Below, one piece after another: positions 28,910 to 40,900 of a stretch of 64,000 bases of DNA. The stretch covers positions 15,334,029 through 15,398,028 of the forward strand of contig CM075942.1 in assembly GCA_038030265.1 (NCBI GenBank). Reading direction: 5' to 3'. The notes beneath the pieces were generated by a model, which was given only the letters and a program-made list of their open reading frames with translations, was not told the origin of the DNA and searched no databases. Made by a program: the position numbers and the translations under genes. Each line of letters begins with the position of its first letter. Position 1 is the stretch's first letter. Origin of the DNA: Corythucha ciliata. Taxonomy: Eukaryota; Arthropoda; Insecta; Hemiptera; Tingidae.

Positions 28910-31900
28910 CTGGAAAATTGAAATAAAAAAAAATTGTTACGAGGAGGGTGTGTGAGGTGAAATTGATTTAGGGGATGAAAGAAAGAAAGAAGAAAACAAA
29001 AAAATACCTCGGGTTGAGCGTCTGCTGTCACGTAGTAATCGCTCTGTTTACTGTAGCCGTTCGTCGACGGCGTTTTACCGTTCGTATGTTGTTTTTGTGG
29101 GGCGAGGGTCGACGTTGTCATCGATCCGTTAACGGATTTGACTTTAGCGCCATCCTTTCGTACAAAAAAAATACAAAAATTGAAAATTCCGACGTTTTTA
29201 CGGGTGGTGGATGGGGATCGGATGTACCTTGTCTTTCCTGACGTATGACTGGTTGTAAAATTCCTTGAACAGGAAAAAGAACATGACGGCGTGCATTCCA
29301 ATCCACCAGACGAAAGCTTTCGGGTAGTTGCAGTCGATGAAGAGCAACTGGAAAGCGTGGACCATGATGGCGACGAATTGAGCCTGTGGAGGACGGGGGG
29401 GGGGGAAGCGTAAATGAAGTTACAAGATTAAAATAATAATAAAAACCACAAAAAACCGCGCTACCATTTGAAGGGTGGTAAGGTATTTCTTCCACCAGAG
29501 ATATTTCTGCACGTTCGGACCAAAGGCGGACAGAAGGTAGTAAGTGTACATGATGATATGGACGAAGGTGTTCAAAAGACCGAAGAAAGTCGAATGGCCA
29601 CCTTTAAAAAAACACACAAAAATGCATCAATAATTCAAATAAAACCCGATTGGTGAGAGGTGCCAGCGGGGGTCCTTACCAGGGGTGAATTTAACGCCGA
29701 ACCACACGCTCATGGGCATAACACCGTGATGAATAACGTGCAGGGTGGACACGTGTTCATTTTTCTTTCTCAGCACAAAAAATATCTACGCGAACAAAAG
29801 AAAAAAAATTAAAAAATTATCGATTTTGTCTCGAAGTTCCAAAAAAATACTGGCAGTGACAACATAAAAGGCAGCAAAGAAGTTTTTTGTCTCTCAATAG
29901 CCCTTTCCTCACAATAAAAACCCGAAGTAGACGAAAAAGGGCAAGGCTATCGTCTTTTGTTAAAATTATTGATCAAATTGTCGAAAATATAAATAGAACG
30001 CGAGGTTAATCAAAGGGGCTTGTAGCCGGGGGGAGGGGATAATATTGCCCAATTTCGCCCATCTCACCGAGCGACGTTTGATGGTGCAGTCAAGGCAATT
30101 GAAAAGGCTGGTAGTGGGGTGGGGTGGGGGACGTTGTTCCGTACAATAAGAAGAGTTGTATTGTTAGGCATTGGATATTCAAAGGGCGAACCTTTTCATA
30201 ATGGGGAAAAATGCGAAGGATGGGGATGAGTATGGGGGGGGGGGCGGACTTTTCACGTTCTATAAATGATAGGGAAAAATACGAACTTTTTTTGTCATTA
30301 CCGCACCACCTTGTAAGGACAATTCAGCAAGAAACAAGAGCAGGGAACAGGTACCCAGGCATGACTCAATCCCCCCCCCCCTCACAACAACAAGAACCAT
30401 TACAACAAAAGAATGCGACCGAGCTTTCAAGCTACAGAATGCATGTCGAGATGAGTGGACTGTGGGTTATCGAAAATTATTATAACCGTTTATTTGATTA
30501 ATCATCCTCAGAATCACTTCTTTTTTTTTTTACGGACATTGCAGTTGAAGGGGGAGGGGTGCGGAGAAGATGCTAAGAAATGATCGGACTAAAACGGCAG
30601 AATTAAATGGGTGATGGGGGGAGGGGTAAAAACATTACATTACGACTAACTTCAAGGTGGAACCAAACAGGTGTTTCCCACTTGCACACTTAACTCCACA
30701 CCCTCCCCCCGCAGAAATCAAACAGGTGGTTGGATAAGCCGACCAATCGAAGCACGTTGGGGATCAAGAAAAGCTGAAGAAAAAATGTATGTTTCAATGG
30801 TGATGATGTAGGGGGGGGGCACATCACGCACTGCTCGCTCAACTCAAAATTTACACGCTAAAGCGGGGTTCACACTGTTTCACTTTGGTTGTTCAGCCAA
30901 AGTGAACTCGGCGCGTTAATCCAAAGTGATTCATCAAGAGTGAATCATCCCTATACACACATTTTCATCGGTAATGGTCATACACATGGCGCGAATAATG
31001 TCGAAAGCGTGGGACGGTGTATCGAGCGGTGGCTCGATAATGTAACGAGCCATCGCTTCTTCACGGGGGGCTATATCCGGAGGGGGGGGGAGAGAGAGAT
31101 TGTGATCCCCCGCAACCGTCAAACTTGGAATTTGGAGTCGACCCTGCGGAGGGGGGGGGGTGACCCTAACATCGAGACGGGCGAGACCCCCAACAATCAA
31201 CTCCAGGGGACCCTTGGAACGATGTCAGTTCTGAGAGTCGTGAACTATAAACGCTTAAGATCCCCCCCCTCTCACAACGCATTTTACCACAGGCGGTCGC
31301 TGAGTTTGTGGCTGGGAGGCACTCCGCTGAAATCATCGAGACGTGTCAATACACGTTTCTATGAGTATTGAGGGTATGCCCCCTTACCCTTAAGGGGGCA
31401 TACAAGTACCTACTAGCCCTCGCCCATTATCACCTCACCGTTTTACGCGCAAATTATTTGGAAGATATAATTTTTTTATGGTCTCATATGAAACGTTTAG
31501 TCTTGAGACAAGGCCAGCAGAGCCCGAATTTCAATTTTGAGCTTCCTCGAATTTCAAGTTAACTTTATAAATTACTAGTTCTTTTGTGAATTTAATTTAA
31601 GATTCGAGGAAAGTCAAAATTGAAATTCTGGCTCTGCTGGCCTTGACTCAAGCCTATAAGGTTTCATATGAGCCCGTAAAAAATTAAATATTCCAAATAC
31701 TTTGCGCGCAATCGCGCCCATTATCCCCGGTGAGCTAATGAAATCCCACTCCTGAGTTACCTTGCAGTTCTGGGCGGACCGAGAGTGTGCGACTAGGGGG
31801 AGGGGGTTTAGTCCATGGTCACGAGAAGAGTCTTTCCATTTTCAATGCAGATGAAGATCCTCGAGTATTTGCGAATCAAAATCATTATCAAACGCATTTC

Positions 31901-34900
31901 TATTACTGCGAGGCAACGATTCATCATTATCGCCAGAAGATGCCTTCATCATTTCGCATTTTTAATGTCCCTGGGGGAGGGTTCTCCCTCACCAGTAACC
32001 CTGTTCCTTTAAAAACTCAGATAAAAGCTTCATTTCGCCTATAATTTACTTCCACTCCTTTCCCCCCCTATCGACAAAGAAAATCTTCCCCATCCTTCGA
32101 CTCGCCATAAAAAATTAATTAAGAAGCCAATTTTGACCATTTTCAGCTCATCGCTAAAATTGTTGAATATAAAGAGGCAAAAAACAACTTAATGAGTGAT
32201 TTTATAACGCACGAATTCACGATGCCAACAGCACCCCTCCCTACCACCAAGCAACCCCAACCTAAGGGCTTCCCAACTGTGGGAAAACTATTGCGAGATT
32301 TCGTATTTTTTCCACTTCACTACACTTTTCAGAAAAAAAATTCACGTACACGCATAAATCGTATAAATCCCATAAATAAAACGTCCACCGTGTTTGATGG
32401 GGGGGGGGGGGCGATGTGAGTAACTTCTCAAGGGAACGCGCGACGAGAGGACTTCAACCTTCGAGCGGCATTGTATTTTATTTAAATTACGAGGGGGGCC
32501 CAGTATGGAAAAACTTCTTTGCACAAAAAGAATGAGTGTGTGTGAGAGAGAGAGAGAAAGAGAGCGAGTGAATAGGAGTCTTACCGTGTCCATGAATTCC
32601 GTAAACTTGGAAAAGTAGTACCACCAGCAGACGTGAACCATCTAGGAAACAATTTTTAGAACAAAGAAATATAAAATACATTTTACTTGGAGGGACTCTT
32701 TGTAATCACAGAAAAAAAAAAAAAAAAAACAGCACCGATGAGGAAGTTTTTATGACAATTTTTCACACACTTTCACGCGTACGAAGCAAACACTTTTTTT
32801 TTGAAGCCACGAACAAAATCTAACAAGTAACATGGAAATAATTGACCAATAGTTTGACCAATAATACAAAATTTTGGATCGAATGATGTTGAACCGGGAG
32901 AGGGGGGCGATTTTGAAGAGTTCGATTTACTCACCCGGACGGTTAACCTGTCTCTCGAATAGTCCACAGGCTGGCATTTCAGGGAGTAGTGACCAGTAAG
33001 CCAACCGCTCATACCAAGCTGGAAAAAGCATACAATTTTTGTTTGTTTGTTTTGGTTTGTTTTTTCTATCGGCGTCCGTTTCAAAAAAGAAGGAGGTTCT
33101 GATAGATGAAGATCGTGTGGTGGCGGGAGGGGTTGTTGTATGTTGTGAACGGTGTTAATCGATCCTAATAATAATTTTACATTATTGTGATAAAATTAAA
33201 ATAATTAACTCGTGCAATTTGTAATAAGTAATAGAGAAAAGGCTCGCAGATAACAAAAACGGTTGTCACAAAGTTCAGTTTTCAATAAGTAGCAGTTAAA
33301 TTGTTTAATCTTCAAGCGTCGAAAGTAATTAATTAAAGAGGGAAGTTGTAAAGTTATATGTTAAAAAAGCGCAATAAAATAAAAGACAAAACACTAAATA
33401 TAGTGCAGGCGTAGACAAATATCATTGAGCATGATATCCATATTCATACCACCAAATTTCTAATCCAATAACGAGCTAAGTGTACGGTGGAAACATATGA
33501 ATGATGGATGGCGAAAGAGGGAATGACATGATAACGCTTTTAAAGTGGGCCAAAACTGCCAAAAGTACGAAACAGTTCCGCCGGATGGTGAAGAGCGACG
33601 GTGGCTACTGGCTGGGCTGCCCACTGTGGGTGGCTGGGCACATGATCGAGCCCCCTTGTGAAGTTGTGATCACACTTTTCAAAGGAGGTTGTATTGGTTC
33701 ACACCCACCCTAGCGTTGATATTAGGGGGGGGGGGGAGTCATGGCGAGCGGCTTGGCTCAGGCAGGCGAACCCTACCTTAATTATATAAATGATAAAAAA
33801 AGAAGTAAAGCCGAAAATGAAAGAGTGCGTGAGAACCCACATAGCTACGTATTTCGGCAGTGAAGAAGTGGGAGGAAGAAAGGGCCAAAACGGAAAAGGA
33901 AGACGCGATCGCTGGGAACCAAATTTCATGGGTTACACTCACACAAAAAGCAGCCAACTTCACAGGATTGACTTCTTCCTCCGCCAATTATGCCGGCTCC
34001 ACCCATTCAAAATTCAGTTTCTCGGGCCTTTCTATGCCTGAATGTCACGCGTTTGACGCTCACAAGCAATTTCGTGGCTTTCACTTATACAAAATCATAC
34101 TTTCGCGCTGTTAACCAATTTAAAAAGCAATTTCGCGGTGTTGAGTCATTTTCAAGAGCAAGCTTACGGGTATGACACCTTTTAAGAACAGAAAAACAGG
34201 CTGGTTCTTCTTCTTCAAAAATGAAATTTTGCGGAGTTGCCTCGTTAAAACGCAATGTCAGGACTGGCTACCAGAAAAATCAAAATTTAGCGGGCTTGGC
34301 TCATTGAAAACCAATTTTGCCGGGCTTAAAAAATCAAATTTGAGGGTTTTGCTACCTCAAAAACCAAATTCTGTGAATTTTGAAATCAGAACGTTGGAGG
34401 AATATGGTAGACAATCACCGATCGGTCTCACGACCACCCTCTGCGCATGGTGACTCAGATTGAGGGACTTCAAGGCTCACCGTAGCCATAAGGAGTAAGA
34501 AATCGGAAGACAGGAGATTGTGAATTCAACTTTATTCCACAGCGGAAACTGCCTACAAGACACTAGAAAGGTGACGAACCAGGACGAATGGGCGGCGGGC
34601 AGGCGGAGCTAGACCAGTTGATATACCATGTCGTTCAACTGGTCTACAAGTCCTGTAGACCAGTTGTAATGTGGACCAGTTTCAAGACTAGTTCTTCAAC
34701 TGGTCCACGAAGATAACAACTCATAGAAAAGTTCTTCCTTGAGAGTTATTTCACGCCGAAGTCGCAACTGTGGAAGGAAGAACTTTTATTTAAGAGGTGT
34801 TATCTTTGTGGAACAGTCTGTTGAAAGAATAACAGTCTTGAAATTGGCCCAAGAGACGTGTGGACCACTTGAACCGAGACGTGTGGACCACCGGTCTTGC

Positions 34901-37900
34901 ATTTGGTCCACATTGCATCTGGTCTACAAAGTCTTGTAGACTGGGGCGTCGGTACGGGGGGGGGGGATATACCCCCTCAGAGCTACAAGTTTTAATTTTC
35001 TCATTTTTCCTGCCCCACTTAAATTTATAAGTGTATCGGTGAGTTTAATTTATTATTAAGTGCTAAGGGGGAGCGTGCCTCGATGGTGTAATGGATAAAA
35101 TGCTCGCTTCGCAACCCAGCGGGCCTGGGTTCGAATCCAGCCATTGCCATTACACTATAAGGCTGCGGCGAGCTGTGACACGGCACACCCGGCTTCGTGT
35201 GGGCGTTCAACAAACCGCGCACCGACCGAAACGCCCGCGTAGTACGGGTGTGAAGTGCACAGTTAGATCTGGGTATGGCGTAGGAGCCCAAGCGATGCTT
35301 AGGCGCCTGCCGGGTTCAAAGCCCGGCACCCCCGAGTGTTAAGGGTTCAGCGCTCAAGTGCATCCTCTTTCCACTCCCACATCGTCACACTTTACGGTGG
35401 AAACGGTCAACAAATTCCAGCTCAGCATCAGCGGTCCCAGCTCCTCACGGCTATATTCGCCTTGTCTAAACGTCTTAAAAATGAGCGTTTCGCGGTGTTG
35501 TAGTAAGGCGTATTTTCTTAAACTTCAAGCGGCCCGCCGAGGCCCACGTACGTCCTGCCGCTTCCTTGGACTCAGGCCTGTGGATTGTGTGCATGATCAT
35601 CGTGTGCGGGGAAATTCGTTCAGCTCCAGTAAACGCGTGGAAGTGGCCTGTAACGGCGATATTACTGTGAGAATCTCTTCAAAGGCCCTTCTGATTGAAC
35701 ATACGCCTAAATTTTAGGATTCCCTGTGTCGACCCCCGCGTAACGAGGTTTCGTCCATTTTTACATTTTGGTAATTTAGTTCACAATCACTCCTTAACTG
35801 AGTGGTTCTTAGGGTCACGTTCTCCGAGCATTTCGATTTGAGCCCCGTGGAGATTACTCAATTGATCAATGTAGCCGGTTTCCTCCACAACATCACTGAG
35901 TGGCCTCCAACGTCCCCTAAATTGGTTATAAGTGAGCGTTTTGCATTATATGTATAATTTATATTTTGCCGATTTGCGCCCGGGAGGAATTCTTGAGACT
36001 TCCGGACTAACCTCTACTCATTAGAAAACGGGGAAGAATTCATCTGGAAGAAAATTCTGGAATGAACAATTATAGGGAGAAATAGTAACTTTTTCTCGGA
36101 CTAGGCTATGTTGGTGCCAGCGATATGTCCGGTAGATTCAAGGGTGTGCAGGATGGGATGGGTGGAATGATGGCTAATGGCATTGTGCCCTCCAAGGCAT
36201 TAAGTCAGGGCGGGTAGAAGGCAATATCCTGGAATGATGCCCAAAATGTTAAATGACCCCTTCCTGTATACCTACTAAGATTTCAATCTGATCCCCCCCA
36301 GAACAAATTCCTACCTACGCCCCTGTTGTAGACCAGTCGAAATACCAGTTCTAGCATCTAATCCAGAAGACTTTTGGACCAGTTGCAAGACCAGGTCTTT
36401 CAACTAACCTACAAGACGTGTAGAACAGTTGCAATGTGGACCAATTGAAATAGATCCCTCCGGCGGTATCAAGTATATAAGGCCCGTATTTATGAACGTT
36501 CCTTGAAGCTTCCATGAGTCCTCCTTCCTCGAGGCCTCCTTGAGAAGCCTTCCTTCACAAGTTTTCGTATTTATGAAACTTCCTCGAGTTGAAGGCTACC
36601 TTGACTTGAAGGAAGCCATGGAAAAAATCGTTCCTTGAACCAAGGTAGCTTGTGATCTGCCTTGAGGCTTCCTTCACTTCCATTAGGTCGGTCGTACACT
36701 GGAAGCCTTTTCGAGCGGCGCGACAACGAGCGTACATCCCAAAGGCTCTAATTGAAAGTGACATCGTCCACTGTAGTAAATTTAATTTAAGCCTTTTTTG
36801 ATGTACGAGCGTTGTATAGCGCCGCTCAAAAACGCTTCCAGTTGACGCCGGCCATATATATTATTTCAATTTGGTTTCGCATAAATACGGGCCAGTCTTG
36901 TAGTTCATATAATTTTGACCCATCGACTACACAACACACATCAGGTGTAGGTGCAGAGATCATCAGCCCCCCCCCCCCAAACCACACACAATCTACACTA
37001 TCTTCGTCTGTCAGAAGATCCCTAGACGAGTTGAAAGAGGTAAAGTCGCGAAAATGACCAAAATCGCCAGACAGAGAAACAACCATAATCGCGTAGAAAA
37101 GCCAAAAGCCCATTAAAAGAGGTAAAACCACGAGAAAGTCTCAAATCTGCGAGATGGAGGCACAATCGCGTTGAAAGATCCAAAATCGCGACAAATATCA
37201 TGAGAGAAAGCCAAAATGCCGAGAAGTACCCAACATCGCGATACAGAGCCAAAATCGCATAGGTAAAGGCAATGAAGAGCAAGCATCGTGAGAATGGGCA
37301 AAATTCGCGAGAAAGAGCCAAAATCACATTCGCCAAAAAGATTCACACGAGCCAAAAAATCCCAAATTCGGGAGATAGAGCCACAAACGCATTGAAACGG
37401 TCAAATTTGTGATTAGGGCCTAGAATAGTGAGGAAGGACAAAAGAGGCGAGATCGCATTGAAAGTAGTAAAATCACGAGTAAGGGCCAGATTCACACTGA
37501 AACAGGAAAAGTCGATAGACAAAGCCACAACCGCATTGAAAGAGCTGACATCGTGATTTCATTGCTTTCGTCCGATTTGTTTTTTCTCTAGAGCCGGCCA
37601 GCGAGGTCCGCCCGCGTCAAGATAATTCTTCCTTGGACTTTATAGCCTTTGATTGCTTGCCTGAAATAAATTCGTTCAACCCCCATCATCGTACCAACAT
37701 CCTTCCCCCCCCCCACTCGGTTGCACTCTATATGAATGATGGTGGGGAGGGGAGGTCAAATAGGTTAGTGCTCAGCAATCTAAACGCCGCTTGACAGTAC
37801 CAGTATCAATCAAAAATCACCGTTTGAAAATTATTACCTTCGCGTGCGTGCAGCACGTTAACATAAAACAGTCTTTTTTTTAACGCTTTCATTTGAAATT

Positions 37901-40900
37901 CGAGGCAGGACAAAGTTAAGAATAAAATATCAAATTTAAAAAAAGAATTAGGTTTAAAAACAAATTTTGCAGTAGAAGCAACTCGTGGATGGCACTACGG
38001 TTGCACCATTCGTGAGTAGGACTGTTAGTGGTTTGAGACATTCATCTGTTCCCACCATTTCCAAATATTAATCCATGGAATCACGACAATCCATGCCGAA
38101 AGGCGAATTTCACCTTTTTCACGGCGTTAAGACCTGCATCAAACACGTGGGTCCAACATGTGTAGGGGTAATATCTGCCCGGTCTTTCGATAAAGACCAG
38201 ACCGGACCGAAAAATAATAACGTCTGAACCGGACAGAACCGAAGACAGGTCCGAAAAGGACCAATTTTCTCTTGAGTCTCGATAGTCCAGTCAAATTAGA
38301 ATTTTACCTTGCAAAAGGCCCAGTATCATTTTTTTATTTTTTATCTTGTGCATATGGAGTGTTGAGAAAAAAACACTTTTAAATTCTCAAACACTTTTTT
38401 GGCTACGGCATAAGTGATGATGGGGAGAAAGACGCCCCGGTAAACAACCACCAAGTCTCATGTACGAAAACCCCAATTGGTCTTCGACAGTCGACAGATT
38501 TCGTAAAGCCGAGAGACGCCTTTCGCCGACGTTAACCTCGAGTGGGTTATGGGACTGAGGTTGGTGAGCCAGACACTAAGATATTTGAATGAGGGCATTC
38601 AATTTGAGACTTTGCTCGTGCAAGCGAACGAGGGAGGGTCGTCGGGGGTCCAGGCTTCCTTTAAGAAGGAGCATCCGGGATTTGGCCGCGGATAGCTGGA
38701 GACTAGTGTCGAAGTACCAACCGACAATGATACTCACAGCCTCGTTGGCTTGGGTTTCGATGGCCTTACGGGAATGCCAATGCACGACGACAACAAGGTC
38801 ATCGGCATAGGCGACTATTTTAAAATTCCTAACCGAAAGACTCTCGAGCAGCGGATCCATTCCGACATTCCACGGGGGTGGTCCGAAGACCGACCCCTGA
38901 GGACAACCCATGACGACGTCTCCGTAACGGAAAGACGACCGTCATAAAGGGACGCGGAACGGTCGCTGAGGTAACTACTGAGGAGTGCTACGTAATGAGA
39001 GGGAACCTGACGGAACCTAAGAGCGCCTAATGTACTTGACCAACGAATGGTGTCAAAGGCGGCTTTAATGTCAAAGAAGAGCGCCAGGGAACAGGCCTCA
39101 GTGGACGAATCCACGTTGGACTGAAACGCCTGAAGCGCATCTATCGTTGACAGACCGGGTTTGAAACCAAACTGGTGGCGGGACAGGGGAGTAAAGGGCC
39201 GGTTTACAACGATTTTCTCCATGATGTTCCCACCAATCGGCAATAAGCAGATTGGTCGGAACTTGCCTGGCTGACCTGCCTTGGCTAGGGTCACTTCTTT
39301 GCAGGTTTTCCAACTTCGAGGGAAGTAGGAAAGCCGAATGCACGAATTGAACAGTCGAGTCAGGGTATTTGCTATAACGGGCCAGGCCCGTTTGTACATT
39401 TTGACCTCTATGAGGTCTGGTCCTGGCGCTTTTCCATTTTTCATGGAGTTAGAAGCGCCTCAAAAGCCTCTTAGGTGCTTATAGTCGTGAGAGTGGTGTA
39501 GTCAGTTGGTGTGTTGACCCGTTAGTCAAGAGCGGTGGTTGGTTGGCAATTGCTAGTACTGGTCGTAGTTTCGAAGCAGTCTGTCGATAATTTTTCCCCG
39601 AGGGAAAATTGTAAAAGGAGGGAGCGAGCCGCGTCCAACCATGTGGTCGTCCCAGGCTCGCTAGATGTGATTGCATCACGGGGTTTGCATTTGCCAGCCC
39701 CGCTATTTTGTACGCAAGGCCCCAGTCCCCCTGTGAACTGGACTCAGAGACAAAGCTACGCCATGACTCACGTTTAGTCCGTTTCACGAGGTACGGTAGG
39801 CCCTGCGCTGCTCACGATATTGGAGCTCCCTAATTTCTATCTGATCTGAAGGGGGGGGGGGTGAGCGCTGGAGGGACTTACGAAGACGATTTGTCATCGT
39901 CTTCGCCTCCGCCAGTTCGGGGGTCCACCAGGGCACGTGCCTCTTGGGTGGTTTCCTAGGTGGGATAGAATACCTAGCGGCGTTGGTGACGTTATTCTGG
40001 GTATTTTCTGCAAGCCGATCCAGGCTGCGAGGGGAGATTGACGTCCACATGGGACGTCCCTTATGTGATGAAAAGGTGGGCGTGGTCCCCTCATTCAAGA
40101 TTAAAAGGTGATGACGACTAATGAGCGCGATGAGTTCCTCACCCCTCTCGTCCGCCCCCCTGTTACCCCTCTGTACGGTTCCCAACGCCTCACGGCACCG
40201 TATAATTAATGCCAAAACGCACCGTCGAGAGAATTCCAGAGTGACCTTTGCAGTGTCCAGCACAGACGAAGAGAAAACAGCCACAGTCATCACACTGGAA
40301 ACGCCTACATCTATCATCACTGGGCGTATCCCGCCGTAGGAACTCTGCCAATTGATCCAACCAAGGCAACGGCATAGCGGGTTCTTGCGTTTTCAAACGC
40401 GTGGTACACCACTCGCCACCTCCGACGAACTTAGGGCATGATATCCTGGCATCCAACGACCAGTAATGACTAGCAAGTTTCAGTGTCACGGAAAACCATG
40501 AACTATCACCCTGCCATGCCACCGCCACATCTCTCATTGCCCATTAGTTTTCTAACCAAAATCTCAGTTTTTCGAAAAGCCCTAAAACGGGGCCAGAAGA
40601 AGCCCCAAAAAACGGCGGTTCAATGCCGCCTTAAAATATCAATATCACTAGACTAGGCCAAAAGTCCGCCACCACGACGTGCCGTGCATGATATTGTCGC
40701 CATTCACTCATTTTCTCATAGCAACTGGTCATCGCGCTCTATCCACCACCCTTGGCGACCTATTCACGGTCTTGCGCACTCTCTCCTGGTGTTCACCTGG
40801 GGCTCACACACGCACACCACCAATAGCCCCACCACTGGCAACAAGCGGTCCCCCACACCGGGCAACACGTCATGTAGAGACAAACTCTCGGTTTGAGTGG

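Noticed and set aside
30889..31371. 160-codon open frame in ELOVL intron 4
   Set aside because: Crosses several G homopolymers, has no recognisable motif and no splice partners; an overlapping minus-strand frame is equally long-looking.
35083..35157. Functional tRNA gene
   Set aside because: A and B boxes are present, but the acceptor and T stems do not pair properly; better explained as a SINE head.
37022..37528. Minus-strand frames rich in Phe/Leu/Ser
   Set aside because: Artefacts of the GAGCCAAAATCGC array.
38576..40537. A live LINE or host gene
   Set aside because: The reverse transcriptase and endonuclease frames are broken by shifts and truncated at both ends; only a relic.
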